This document shows, one piece after another, positions 27,233 through 36,728 of a stretch of 64,000 nt of DNA. Source of the stretch: Dorea longicatena. GTDB taxonomy: Bacteria; Bacillota; Clostridia; Lachnospirales; Lachnospiraceae. The notes below the pieces were generated by a model. The model saw only the letters and a list, made by a program, of their open reading frames with translations. It made no database searches and was not told the DNA's origin. The translations under genes were made by a program, and so were the position numbers. Numbering within the stretch: the first letter of the stretch is position 1; each line of letters opens with the position of its first letter. The stretch lies in NCBI RefSeq assembly GCF_024168045.1, contig NZ_CP100126.1:1877501-1941500 (forward strand). The letters run 5' to 3'.

Positions 27233-28210
27233 TCACCTTCTTTCTAATGGTCTGTCCCTGCATTTATTTGCCTGCTTTTTTTCTTTCGCAAGGTCTGCAT
27301 AATCTGCTCCTTCTTTTTTCGGCAGATTGCAGATAATCTGATACGTTCCCTCATAATGTTTTTTCATCTGTTCTTTCGCCCATCTTCCTGCAAAGTCATT
27401 ATCGGTACAGATTTCAATTTCTTTGATTTCCGAATGGTTCTTCAGAAACTCTTCCAGTGCGTCCGGTGGCTTTTTAAAACGTTCACTCTGTATCTGTGCG
27501 TTTTCTTTCGGAGCAGCGATTCCCCCAAGGGAAAGACGATATTTATCCCTATTTCCCTCTTCCAGTGTCATGTGTGCCAATGCATCAATACACGCTTCAT
27601 ATACGGCAACTCGCTTTGTTTCTCTTTCAGGTGGAATGCAAAAGCTGTACTTTTTTTCACTCCCGGTCTGCTCCATCTTGAATCCCTTCCCGTTTTTTTC
27701 ATAGATTCCTCGCAGGAATGCATATCTTGCTTTTCTGGATTCATCTTTCCCAACAAAAACAGCGTTATGGTACGGGACACTTTCATAAAGGATTTCATGT
27801 GAAATACAATATGTGATCACTTCATCGCTGATTCCTCTGTGGTTTAAATAAGCCCTGATTCGTCTGCAATTACAATACCTCTCCGGCAACTTAAATGGCA
27901 GTTTTTCCCTTTCCACAGCCTGTGTCGGAATAAAAGACGGACTCTCTTCGCACAACAGTTTTACGGCATCTGTAAATTTCATTCCATCTACTTCAATCAG
28001 GAAGCGCAGTGCGGACACGCCACCGATATCTCTGGATTTCCAATGCCATTTGCCGGACAGTTCATTGATTTTAAAACTGTCATGATCCGTCAACTGCCAT
28101 TCATTTCTGGTCCTTGTCTTTTGCAGCCGCTGTGCCTGATGCGTTCGCAAATACTCATACGCAGTCATATTTTTTGCTGCCTGAATCTCTTCTTCCGTTA
28201 CCCAAGGCAT
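27233..28210 (-). CDS. DUF3991/toprim-domain protein (primase-like)
   Basis: This 325-residue protein has an N-terminal DUF3991-type region (NEWQLTDHDSFKINELSGKW, GVSALRFLIEVDGM). A toprim core follows, with the acidic residue in VAVYEACIDALA and the DxD-like pair in IEICTDNDFAGRWAKE. These proteins are found on conjugative elements and may act as primases or nick-processing factors on single-stranded DNA. The ATG overlaps the metK stop (TAATG), coupling the two. Confidence 0.78.
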   Translation of the reverse strand: MPWVTEEEIQAAKNMTAYEYLRTHQAQRLQKTRTRNEWQLTDHDSFKINELSGKWHWKSRDIGGVSALRFLIEVDGMKFTDAVKLLCEESPSFIPTQAVEREKLPFKLPERYCNCRRIRAYLNHRGISDEVITYCISHEILYESVPYHNAVFVGKDESRKARYAFLRGIYEKNGKGFKMEQTGSEKKYSFCIPPERETKRVAVYEACIDALAHMTLEEGNRDKYRLSLGGIAAPKENAQIQSERFKKPPDALEEFLKNHSEIKEIEICTDNDFAGRWAKEQMKKHYEGTYQIICNLPKKEGADYADLAKEKKQANKCRDRPLERR

Positions 28211-29373
28211 TACAGAATTGCATCCTGAAGAGCCAGTACCTTATCCGTCCGCTCCCAAGGAAACTCCTTTCTTCCAAAATGACCAAAAACTGCCGTCTGA
28301 CGGAAAATCGGACGATTCAGTCGAAGGGATTCCATGATCTGAACGGGTGTCACTCCAAACACCAGTGGGATTGCTGCCGCCAGACAATCATCCGCACACA
28401 CTTTTCCTGTACCAAAGGTGTCTACCTCAATCATAACCGGCTCTGCTACTCCGATTGCATAAGCCAAAGACACCTGACACTTGCTTGCAAACTCAGCAGC
28501 CACTATATTTTTGGCGATATACCTTGCCATATAAGCCGCCGAACGGTCTACTTTCGAACAGTCTTTTCCTGAAAATGCACCGCCACCATGCGGAACCATA
28601 CTGCCATAAGTATCCACCATCAGCTTTCTTCCGGTCAGTCCGGTATCTGCATCAAACCCTCCGCACACAAATCTCCCTGACGGATTAATCAGAATTTTCG
28701 TATCCTCATCCGGAGGCAGTAATCTGAGTGCCGGGCGAAGCACCTTCTCTCTGATCTCGGCATCTAACTTTTTCAGACTCTTTTCTGTACCATGCTGGCA
28801 GGAAACAACAACACTTTCCAGTCTCACTGGCTTTCCATCTTCATATTCTACGGTTACCTGTGCTTTTCCATCAGAAAAGATATCTTTGATATATCCGCTT
28901 CTTCTGCAAGCTGAAAGTTCACGTGTGATCCGGTGTGCCAGAACAGTCGGCATTGGCATAAGCTGCGGAGTCTCATCGCACGCATATCCGACCATAACAC
29001 CCTGATCTCCAGCTCCCCTGCTCCTGTCTCTTATTTTTGCGCCGATATTATCCCGAAATTCTTTCGACACACTCACTGCTTTCGCAATATCTGGACTCTG
29101 CTGGTGTACAAACGTATCCATTTCTATCCCATCTGTACAATATCCACACTCTTCTAAAACTTTTCGGATTACATCAAACACTGGCGGCTCATATCCGCTG
29201 CTGATTTCTCCTGCTACAAACACATTTCCTCTTGTGGCAAGGACTTCACACGCCACTCTCGAAGATGGATCATAACGCAGACATTCATCTAAGATTGCAT
29301 CTGCTATCTGATCGCATACTTTGTCCGGGTGTCCTTCTGTTACTGATTCTGCTGTATAAAAACGTCTCATCAT
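28210..29373 (-). CDS. metK: S-adenosylmethionine synthetase carried on the element
   Basis: This 387-residue enzyme forms S-adenosylmethionine from methionine and ATP. Signature motifs are present: AESVTEGHPDKVCDQIADAI, GAGDQGVMVGYACDET, DTYGSMVPHGGGAFSGKDCS and KVDRSAAYMARYIAKNIVAA. The length is normal and no catalytic segment is visibly missing. It sits inside the conjugative element, directly before the toprim gene and near two DNA methylase genes, so it is probably an accessory copy that supplies methyl donor. No SAM riboswitch-like leader was seen. Confidence 0.93.
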   Translation of the reverse strand: MMRRFYTAESVTEGHPDKVCDQIADAILDECLRYDPSSRVACEVLATRGNVFVAGEISSGYEPPVFDVIRKVLEECGYCTDGIEMDTFVHQQSPDIAKAVSVSKEFRDNIGAKIRDRSRGAGDQGVMVGYACDETPQLMPMPTVLAHRITRELSACRRSGYIKDIFSDGKAQVTVEYEDGKPVRLESVVVSCQHGTEKSLKKLDAEIREKVLRPALRLLPPDEDTKILINPSGRFVCGGFDADTGLTGRKLMVDTYGSMVPHGGGAFSGKDCSKVDRSAAYMARYIAKNIVAAEFASKCQVSLAYAIGVAEPVMIEVDTFGTGKVCADDCLAAAIPLVFGVTPVQIMESLRLNRPIFRQTAVFGHFGRKEFPWERTDKVLALQDAIL

Positions 29374-29391
29374 TCTTCTCCTTATCTACAA

Positions 29392-29430
29392 ACAGGGCAG
29401 AAGCTGCCTTATGCACATCTCCTGCCCTGT
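29392..29430 (-). terminator. Hairpin between the adhesin gene and metK
   Basis: ACAGGGCAG at 29392-29400 pairs with CTGCCCTGT at 29422-29430 around a 21-nt loop, followed on the minus strand by TTTGTAG. It probably terminates the adhesin transcript and lies just before the metK ribosome site AAGGAG. Confidence 0.55.
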
Positions 29431-29458
29431 CAAATTGGTTTATCCTGTAATTCTTATT

Positions 29459-32400
29459 TTATTTTTCTTCTGTTTCTTCTTTGTTGTCTGTCATTTTTGA
29501 CTTCTTTCTGCGGTATACAGTCACTCCTGTAGCTGTTCCGGCAGATGCCAGTACAAGCAGAACAAACGGCCATACTTTCTGGTTATCACCTGTTTTTGGT
29601 GCATTTGTTTTTTCTGTTGTTTTCTCCGGTGTTCTGGCATCTTTCATTTCTACTTTCTGCACTTCCATCGTATCTTTCAATGTAAATGTAACATCTTCGG
29701 CAATCTCATACCCATCCGGTGCTGTGATCTCACGCAGAGTAAGTTCTTCATTGACCGGGAGCTTTGCAACGGAATGTGGCTTTCCATCCGTAATCCACTC
29801 TTCCAGAACAGTTCCGTCTTTGTCGATCACCTGAAGCTTTGCCCCTTCCAGTTCTTTCCCTGTGCTAATGTCTGTTTTGGAAATTTCCACTTTGGAATAT
29901 TCGTCTTTCATTTCAACCTTTGTCACACTTCCATCTTCTTTGACTTCAAAGGTCACATCGCTGGCAGACACATAGCCGTCTTCATAAGGAGCCAGTTCTT
30001 CATGCAAAGTATAAGTTCCTTCCGGCAGACCATAAATCACATGATCTTCTTTGGTACTGGTCCATTCTTCCACGACATTTCCGTCTTTGTCGATCACCTG
30101 AAGTTTTGCTCCCTCCAGCTCTTTTCCGGTAGTCGCATCTGTCTTGGTGATACGCGTCTCGGTCGGCTGGTTCTCAACTTCTTTACTCAGTACAATCTTT
30201 TCAAGATTCTGGTTTTCGTAGGATGCATCTACCTTCCATACTTCCTCGTTCGGAAGATATCCGGCTTTTCTGACTTCCTCTTTGACATAATATTTTCCAT
30301 GTGGAAGGTCACTGTCAAAAGTCAGATTTCCGTTCTTATTGGTTGCTTTCTTTTCCAGCAGGGTATCTTTCTCTACGAGAACCTCTCCCTGATTAGAAAG
30401 AATATCTTCCGCAGCATACAGTCCAAAAATAACACCTTCCAGCTTTTCTCCTGTGACAGAATCCTTCTTTTCTACCGATACGGAAACTTTCTGTCTTTCA
30501 TTTTTATAGGTAACGCCTTCATAAACGACTGCCTGTGTATCATCCTCTGCTGTCAGGGTAAATTCTTTCTGTTCTGTATTCAGGACAAAATTCTCTCCTG
30601 CTACAACCTCTTTCAGATAATACGTTCCCAGTGGCAGATTATTGATAACTGCTGTTCCATTTTCATCTGTAGTCAGTTTGGCTACCAGGTCATCTTTCTC
30701 ATAACGGACAACTGGATTTCCTTCTTCGTCCTTTGCTCCGTCCGGTGAATAGATGGTATCTTTGGCATATACTTCAAACTGGGCACCTTCTACTCCGGTT
30801 TCTTCATATTTAAAGTCTTTATAGATACCTGTTTCTTCTTTACCAGATACAGCATTTCTTACTTTAGAGACCAGTGCTTTTACTTTTGCCAGAACAGAAT
30901 CTCCTGTTGCTTCGGTAAGCTGTTCTCCCTTTTTCGTCAGGAGCAGGCTTCCTACCTGTTCATCGTTTTTCTGTTCTACCTCTACAATCGCAGCTCCTGT
31001 ATCCGGATCAATCTGATGTGCAGTGTTTGAGGATACTGTAATTACAATACCACTCTGTGGATTTTCTTTATATGTTCCTTTTGTAGTCTGCTCTAATGGT
31101 GAAATAATCGTTGTTCCATCATACAGGGACTCTTCGCTTCCCTGTCTTACAAATCCTTCCGGTGCTTTCACTTCTTCGATTCGGTAGGTAGAGCACTTCA
31201 GTTCCTGCGGTGTGATCAGATATCCTTCCTCATTTGTTTTGAATACACTGATCTTTTCTTTCTTCGGATACTGAACAACCTGTTCCACATATTTCTTATT
31301 TGTTACATCGTAAATCTTATAAGATGCTCCAGCCTTTAAAACCGTATTTCCAGTCTGTGCATCCTTCTTTACGATTTTCAGCAAAAATTCAAACGGGCGG
31401 TCATCAAATACTCTCCACTGCATTGGCTCTCTGCTGTCATTTTCCACATTTACAACAAATGGATCAATGGTTTTCAGATTCTCAGGGGTAGTGCTTTCCA
31501 CTACAACATAACTTCCATACGGCAGTTCCGGGCTGACTGCATATCCTTTTGTATCAGTAATTAGTTCCGGTACTGGTACGGCTGTTCCGTTCTCATAAGT
31601 AACTGCAACCTGCTCTTTGCTGAAGTCATAATTTTTGAAATCGTTTGCTGTATAGCTTTCTCCATTGGCAGGTTTCAGTTTCCCATTTTTTACCTGTGTC
31701 AGGTCGCTGATCAGATATACCTTAAATCCTGCTCCTGCAACCAGGTCTGTTTCTGTCTGCTCTCCATCTTCACTGATTTTGATCAACTGGAATGCCTGTT
31801 TCTTTACCTGCTCTTTTACCGTAAGGTCTCTTGTCACTTCCGCAACATCCTGACCTTCATAAGTTACTGATACCTCATATTTTGTAGTATCCAGCGTATA
31901 TCCTTCCGGTGGAGTGATTTCTTTTACATACATTTCTCCAAGGTATAATTCTGAAAATTCCAGTGTTCCGTCATCTCCGATGACTCCCTGTGCAATCAGG
32001 CTGTCCTGTTTATACAGAACTCCTGTTGTACCATCCGGATGCACGATGTCCTCTTTTGCATACAGACCATAGACTGCACCACGAAGAGCACTGTCACCCT
32101 GTGCTTTAAATGCAAGTGTTTCTTTATCGATCTTTGCGATTTTTACTTTTCCTGTGACTCTCTCATCGGTTGCAGTTACAGACAATGTCTTTCCGGCTGC
32201 AACATCCACTTTATATACTTCTGTATTCAGTTTGTACCCTGTCGGGTCAGTAACTTCTTTTACATACACAGTTTTCAGTGCTGAATCAAAATAATCGCTG
32301 ACTGCTTTTCCATCTGTTCCGGTTGCTGACATTGTTATAAGCAGGTTTTCACACTTCTTATCGGTATAAATACCATAAACTGCTCCAGACAGTGGATTCT

Positions 32401-33835
32401 GTGTATTGACATCTTTCTTCATAAGTTCAATGCGTGTCATATTCAGCCACTGTACACTAAAACTTACCGGAGCTGCTGTTTCACTTTCAAATACACCGAT
32501 ATCCTGCTTGGAATTTCCGGTTGTCAGCACCAGTGTTCTCCATGTCTTTCCGACAGAACCATATAAGTTGCCGGAAGCATAACTGCCTGTCAGTAATAAA
32601 TCTGCGGACAGATAGAATGTATCTCCACCATAAATCTGGATTTTTCCATTTGTAACACTTGTTCCTTTGGAAAGATTATGTGCTGTCACATTTTCTGGTA
32701 CACTCAGTGTCACATAGTTTCTGTGATCTCCAGACAGTGTGATATTTGGTGTTTTCTGGATGTTTCCATCCCGTACTGCATTCAGCTTTGTGCTTGAAAG
32801 GCTCAGTTCACCTTTTGGCGGTTCTTCCTGTCCAAACAGATAATTGATATATGCGATAACCCCTGCATTTACAAGGTCATTATAATTACACCCTGTAAAT
32901 CCGGCTTCTCCTGCATAAGCATAGCTGGCTGCAATGTGTGTATACACATACTTTTCATCTTCCGTTTTTCCAGACAGATAACTTCCTGTCAGATCTCCTG
33001 CCCCGCCATAACCATAATAAAGGACTTTCTGCAGATTTTTATTGCTGTCCAGTACCTGTGCTACATAACTTCCACTCGGTGGGGATGCTTTCTGGGACTG
33101 AAGGCAGTATGCAATTTTTCCATTGACTGTAAACAGGCAAGTAAGATAATTTCCAATATAACTTGGATAATAAATAGTTCTCCCCTTTGTCAATGTAACT
33201 GTGGAACCGCTGCTTGTAGCTCTTTCAGCCGCAGACAATACCATCACATTTCCCTCTTCGATGTCCTCTTTCAGTTCTTTGATTGCCTGTGCAGATGCAT
33301 CTTCTTCGGATGTTTCAATTTCTACATCTGTGTAGTTCTGCACAGGCGAATCCGAATCATCTTCAGATTCTGTATCTGACTTCTGTTTCTCTCCACCATT
33401 TTCTTCGGAATGTGCCTGTCCTTCGGTATCCGTCAGAGTCACTTTACGGGTGATGGTATAGCTGTCACTCTTATCTTTTGGAACGACCATATAAGTGGCA
33501 ATATATGTTCCTGCTTTGTCTGAATGATACTCTCCACCATTCTCATCTTTGATACTTACAAGCGTAACATCTTCTTTTTCTGCATCATAATGGATTCCTT
33601 CCATACTGGTTTCCACTGCAAATGTATCATCTGAAACTGCTTTTGTGATATCATCTGCTGTAACTGATGTATCTTTCTGGCTTGTTACCGCCTGTTCAGA
33701 TGCCTGTACTTCCGTCTGCTGTTCCGAGCCTGTCTGTTCGGCCGCAAACGCATTCGCACTGCTCAAGGTACTGATGCCCATCAGGACAGCCAGTCCAAAA
33801 GCAGCAATTCTGGTCTTTAATTTTCTAACCTTCAT
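29459..33835 (-). CDS. Thioester/Cna-B (SpaA) multi-domain adhesin with LPXTG-like anchor
   Basis: The start at 33835 follows AGGAAGGAAAAG; an upstream extension would run through a terminator. The protein has 1458 residues. It has a signal peptide (to about residue 32, ANAFAAE), an acidic spacer, a thioester-type domain whose Cys-Gln pair is in IAYCLQS near residue 242, then many Cna-B/SpaA repeats of the form GAxFxLY...G...LPxGxYxLKE. The last two repeats are close copies (KELEGAKLQVIDKDG in both). A sortase signal NAPKTG, a hydrophobic helix and a basic tail end the protein. It is likely linked to the wall by sortase and helps donor or host contact. No sortase gene is nearby. Confidence 0.88.
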   Translation of the reverse strand: MKVRKLKTRIAAFGLAVLMGISTLSSANAFAAEQTGSEQQTEVQASEQAVTSQKDTSVTADDITKAVSDDTFAVETSMEGIHYDAEKEDVTLVSIKDENGGEYHSDKAGTYIATYMVVPKDKSDSYTITRKVTLTDTEGQAHSEENGGEKQKSDTESEDDSDSPVQNYTDVEIETSEEDASAQAIKELKEDIEEGNVMVLSAAERATSSGSTVTLTKGRTIYYPSYIGNYLTCLFTVNGKIAYCLQSQKASPPSGSYVAQVLDSNKNLQKVLYYGYGGAGDLTGSYLSGKTEDEKYVYTHIAASYAYAGEAGFTGCNYNDLVNAGVIAYINYLFGQEEPPKGELSLSSTKLNAVRDGNIQKTPNITLSGDHRNYVTLSVPENVTAHNLSKGTSVTNGKIQIYGGDTFYLSADLLLTGSYASGNLYGSVGKTWRTLVLTTGNSKQDIGVFESETAAPVSFSVQWLNMTRIELMKKDVNTQNPLSGAVYGIYTDKKCENLLITMSATGTDGKAVSDYFDSALKTVYVKEVTDPTGYKLNTEVYKVDVAAGKTLSVTATDERVTGKVKIAKIDKETLAFKAQGDSALRGAVYGLYAKEDIVHPDGTTGVLYKQDSLIAQGVIGDDGTLEFSELYLGEMYVKEITPPEGYTLDTTKYEVSVTYEGQDVAEVTRDLTVKEQVKKQAFQLIKISEDGEQTETDLVAGAGFKVYLISDLTQVKNGKLKPANGESYTANDFKNYDFSKEQVAVTYENGTAVPVPELITDTKGYAVSPELPYGSYVVVESTTPENLKTIDPFVVNVENDSREPMQWRVFDDRPFEFLLKIVKKDAQTGNTVLKAGASYKIYDVTNKKYVEQVVQYPKKEKISVFKTNEEGYLITPQELKCSTYRIEEVKAPEGFVRQGSEESLYDGTTIISPLEQTTKGTYKENPQSGIVITVSSNTAHQIDPDTGAAIVEVEQKNDEQVGSLLLTKKGEQLTEATGDSVLAKVKALVSKVRNAVSGKEETGIYKDFKYEETGVEGAQFEVYAKDTIYSPDGAKDEEGNPVVRYEKDDLVAKLTTDENGTAVINNLPLGTYYLKEVVAGENFVLNTEQKEFTLTAEDDTQAVVYEGVTYKNERQKVSVSVEKKDSVTGEKLEGVIFGLYAAEDILSNQGEVLVEKDTLLEKKATNKNGNLTFDSDLPHGKYYVKEEVRKAGYLPNEEVWKVDASYENQNLEKIVLSKEVENQPTETRITKTDATTGKELEGAKLQVIDKDGNVVEEWTSTKEDHVIYGLPEGTYTLHEELAPYEDGYVSASDVTFEVKEDGSVTKVEMKDEYSKVEISKTDISTGKELEGAKLQVIDKDGTVLEEWITDGKPHSVAKLPVNEELTLREITAPDGYEIAEDVTFTLKDTMEVQKVEMKDARTPEKTTEKTNAPKTGDNQKVWPFVLLVLASAGTATGVTVYRRKKSKMTDNKEETEEK

Positions 33836-33876
33836 GTGCTTTTCCTTCCTATTATAAATAGATTTTTTCAGTAAAA

Positions 33877-33904
33877 TACCGCAGAAGATGTTTCCTCTGC
33901 GGTA
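33877..33904 (-). terminator. Terminator after the cyclotransferase-like gene
   Basis: TACCGCAGA at 33877-33885 pairs with TCTGCGGTA at 33896-33904 around a 10-nt loop, and TTTTAC follows on the minus strand. It separates the GGCT-like/amidoligase unit from the adhesin gene. Confidence 0.75.
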
Positions 33905-33908
33905 CGTT

Positions 33909-34391
33909 TTATCTTGCATATCGATTTTTTTCTTTTTTTACTTCCTGTCTGGTACGTTTTACCGCTTCCATGACAGACTCCGTTGGAATCTGGTTATCCT
34001 TACATCCTTCCAGAATTCCATCCAGATAAAATTTCGATGGCTTTGCCGGAACATCTTTGTGCGGAGCGTTCATCATATATACAAACACTTCTTTCTCCAC
34101 ACCATCCTGATTTTTTACCCGAATCGATTCTTTCCCATAAAAACTTGGGAATCCTTCATAAAAATCCAGACTCTTCTCACACGCTTCTGTGATTTTCCAT
34201 AAGACTCCTTCGACATAGCTTCCTTTTTCCGGCAGAACCGTTGCTACCCCATTGCCCGGAGCCCTTCCCCGAAATGCCAGCCGATAATTTTCAAGCCGGA
34301 CGTTTTCCACAACTTCCGCAGCCGGACACCTGTACTTCATCTGCTCCAGATTCATGTTGCTGCCATAAGCGAAGTAATATCTATCTTTCAT
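33909..34391 (-). CDS. Gamma-glutamylcyclotransferase-like (AIG2/GGCT) protein
   Basis: This 160-residue protein starts with FAYGSNMNLEQM, the YGSN signature of the GGCT fold. The probable catalytic Glu is in SLDFYEGFPSFYGKE near residue 79, and VFVYMMN follows. Family members release 5-oxoproline from gamma-glutamyl amines or peptides. The gene directly follows an amidoligase, with GGTGAG as ribosome site, suggesting the two make and break gamma-glutamyl-like amide bonds on the same substrate. Confidence 0.82.
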   Translation of the reverse strand: MKDRYYFAYGSNMNLEQMKYRCPAAEVVENVRLENYRLAFRGRAPGNGVATVLPEKGSYVEGVLWKITEACEKSLDFYEGFPSFYGKESIRVKNQDGVEKEVFVYMMNAPHKDVPAKPSKFYLDGILEGCKDNQIPTESVMEAVKRTRQEVKKEKNRYAR

Positions 34392-34403
34392 TTTTTCTCA
34401 CCT

Positions 34404-35360
34404 CTATCTGACTCCTTCTGTCCTTTGATTTTTCTTCAGACACTCATACGTGCTTTTATCATATCTCCACGCAAGATCACCATCCAGATTTGCCAGCAGA
34501 TGTTTTCGAACATTTTTATATTCGTCTCCAATTAACCCAAGTCTCAATAAAAATGTACGAAATGTAAATGCCGGGTTTTCTGATATCAGTGTCTTTTTCA
34601 TCTGTGTCGATCTCTGATTGATTGCCTGTGCGGAAATGGCTAATGCCAGTGTAATATTTGCTCTCACCTTTCCTGCATGTAGTGTGCTTTCAAAACAACG
34701 CCATTCCAAAGTTCCCTTGGAAAACACAGCATGAAGATTCAGAGCATAATAACGGGTATGATCATAATGGGTATGACTTCCATCCCTGCCTCCATACCAG
34801 ACATTTCTTACTCGGTCCATTGTGATTGATTTATTTGGTATTTTTCGGATTTTCTCCAATACCTCCGGTCGCACCCTCTGACAATAACTATTTGCTCTTC
34901 TCTCCTGCACTTTCAGTGCTTTGAACAGGATATCTTCCTTTGCATACATAATTGTCAGTGCATTTTTCAGACTCTGCGGTGTATGATTCGATGCATCTAC
35001 ATGAACATGCTGACCACAGGACTCATTTACAAAACCTCCATGCTGTCGCAGACATCGTACTACTTCCTGTAACTTTCCCATTTCATCATAGGATAATTTC
35101 GGTGATACCATTTCTGTTGAATATTCTCCACCTGCGTCTACAATTCGACCGTATACTTTCCGTTGTGTATAAATGCTCCCATCAGACATAAATTTCCACT
35201 TTTTTCCTTCCAGATCTATCACTGACCAGACTCCATAAGTAGTGCCGTCATAATATGCTTCTGTTCCAAACATTTCAGCAACAACTTCTGCAGCACGTTG
35301 TCTGGTAATCCCTGTCATTTCGATTTCTGTGCCAAAGTATTGGTCTTTTATTCCGATCAT
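34404..35360 (-). CDS. Amidoligase-family enzyme (glutamine-synthetase-like fold)
   Basis: This 318-residue protein matches the putative amidoligase family (COOH-NH2 ligase, PF12224 type). It begins with GTEIEMTGI, later has STEMVSPKLSYDEM, then SCGQHVHVDAS near residue 117 and a C-terminal TLEWRCFESTLHAGKVRANI. These acidic and His residues are the metal/ATP-binding set in the fold. Such enzymes are thought to ligate amino acids to peptides, proteins or wall components. It is 3 bp downstream of the C5 methylase gene and just upstream of the GGCT-like gene. Confidence 0.82.
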   Translation of the reverse strand: MIGIKDQYFGTEIEMTGITRQRAAEVVAEMFGTEAYYDGTTYGVWSVIDLEGKKWKFMSDGSIYTQRKVYGRIVDAGGEYSTEMVSPKLSYDEMGKLQEVVRCLRQHGGFVNESCGQHVHVDASNHTPQSLKNALTIMYAKEDILFKALKVQERRANSYCQRVRPEVLEKIRKIPNKSITMDRVRNVWYGGRDGSHTHYDHTRYYALNLHAVFSKGTLEWRCFESTLHAGKVRANITLALAISAQAINQRSTQMKKTLISENPAFTFRTFLLRLGLIGDEYKNVRKHLLANLDGDLAWRYDKSTYECLKKNQRTEGVR

Positions 35361-35362
35361 GC

Positions 35363-36658
35363 CTAATGGATTCCTTTCTCAGACACTTTCTGTGTGTTAA
35401 GTTCGGAGTCTGCCTTTTGTAACAATCTGCCAATTGCCTCGATAACATTGACAGTTACTCCGTTTCCAGCCTGTTTATAAAGCTGTGCGTCAGAAGTGCT
35501 GTCTATGATCTTATCAATCTGCCAGTCGTAATAACCCTGCAGTCGCAGACATTCCCTCGGAACTAACCTTCTTATTCTGCCGTGATACAAGATGCCATGA
35601 CGATCGGTTGCAGTAATTGTAAACATCGGTTCTTCGGGTTCTTTCATACGTCTGCCGTTCTGACGAACATTCTCTTTTGCTGGTGTTAAGACTGCTCTTG
35701 CTCCATCCTCTGCTAATACACCAGAACATTCTCCTTTGTATTTGTGGACACCGCATTGTCTGGTATTCAGGCTTCTGCATTCTTCCGTTACCACCGGCGG
35801 AGGTGAAAGATCGACAAAGTGCAGCGTTCCCTGTTGAACACCTGTTGTCAGGGTATGTGCGATCTGGTGTCCGACTCTTCCTCTCCTGCTGTTGAGATTC
35901 GCATAACCCAGATCGATGCTGTCCCCTTCTCTTGCAAGTTTGTAGCCGAGCTTTGTATTCTCTTTGATTGGAACACCTACATCATATAATCCTGTCTTGC
36001 CGCCCATTCCACCTGCCTGTGATGTCAGGGTACAGCTTAGTCCTTTGGGACTGTAGACTCTTTTCCCCTGACTTCCTGCCCGGACTTGAACAAGAGCTGC
36101 TCCATTTGTTTCTGGTTCAGGTAATACTTTTCCGGCACATCGGAAATCAAAATATCCGACAATATACACCCGTTTTCTTGCTTGGGGGACTCCGAAATCC
36201 TTGCTGTTAAGCACTTTCCATTCGACATGGTACCCCAGTTCAGAAAGCGTACTGAGGATGGTGCAAAACGTCCGGCCTTTGTCATGCGATAACAAACCGG
36301 GAACATTTTCAAGGATAAAATACGAGGGTCTTTTAGCTTCAAGAATCCGGGCAATTTCAAAAAAGAGAGTTCCTCTTGCATCTGCAAATCCTTCTCGCTT
36401 TCCGGCGATAGAGAATGCCTGGCAAGGAAATCCTGCACAGAGTAAATCAAAATCTGGCATTCGTTCTGGTTCGATTGTTCTTGCGTCATTACAATACCAC
36501 TCCCCTTCCGTATCAAACAGCAATCGGTAGTTCTTATCCGCATAAGTATCCACCTCGCAATGTCCGACACAGACAAAGTTTCCTGCCCGTCTTAAGCCTT
36601 CACGAAATCCCCCGATTCCGCTAAAGAGATCAAAAAATTGAATGGTTGCGGCTATCAA
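35363..36658 (-). CDS. C5-cytosine DNA methyltransferase
   Basis: This cytosine methylase has motif I FFDLFSGIGGF, motif IV AGFPCQAFS with the catalytic Cys, ENVPGLL (motif VI) and VPQARKRVYIVG (motif VIII). The C-terminal part has QAGNGVTV. The frame extends to an ATG at 36724, but that segment contains a terminator hairpin. AAAGGAGG at 36659-36667 points to a start at TTG 36658 (very close) or ATT 36643, and homologues begin near IQFFDLF. The end used here is therefore approximate. No endonuclease partner is seen. Confidence 0.88.
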   Translation of the reverse strand: MIAATIQFFDLFSGIGGFREGLRRAGNFVCVGHCEVDTYADKNYRLLFDTEGEWYCNDARTIEPERMPDFDLLCAGFPCQAFSIAGKREGFADARGTLFFEIARILEAKRPSYFILENVPGLLSHDKGRTFCTILSTLSELGYHVEWKVLNSKDFGVPQARKRVYIVGYFDFRCAGKVLPEPETNGAALVQVRAGSQGKRVYSPKGLSCTLTSQAGGMGGKTGLYDVGVPIKENTKLGYKLAREGDSIDLGYANLNSRRGRVGHQIAHTLTTGVQQGTLHFVDLSPPPVVTEECRSLNTRQCGVHKYKGECSGVLAEDGARAVLTPAKENVRQNGRRMKEPEEPMFTITATDRHGILYHGRIRRLVPRECLRLQGYYDWQIDKIIDSTSDAQLYKQAGNGVTVNVIEAIGRLLQKADSELNTQKVSEKGIH

Positions 36659-36674
36659 CCTCCTTTTTGCTGCT

Positions 36675-36703
36675 AAAAACAGACGGCATGATTTCTCATG
36701 CCG
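36675..36703 (-). terminator. Terminator before the C5 methyltransferase gene
   Basis: CGGCATGA at 36684-36691 and TCATGCCG at 36696-36703 form a perfect 8-bp stem with a TTTC loop, followed on the minus strand by TCTGTTTTTAG. It ends transcription from the acidic-tailed protein gene and argues that the methylase coding region begins after it. Confidence 0.8.
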
Positions 36704-36728
36704 CCCTTCGTTATTCTGTATCAATTGG

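Noticed and set aside
28210..29459. A SAM riboswitch controlling the element metK
   Set aside because: The sequence before metK contains only a terminator-like hairpin and the ribosome site; no SAM aptamer features were found.
29774..30748. A 324-codon plus-strand frame opposite the Cna-B adhesin
   Set aside because: It lies fully inside the adhesin gene, has no ribosome site, and its composition reflects the complement of Cna-B repeats.
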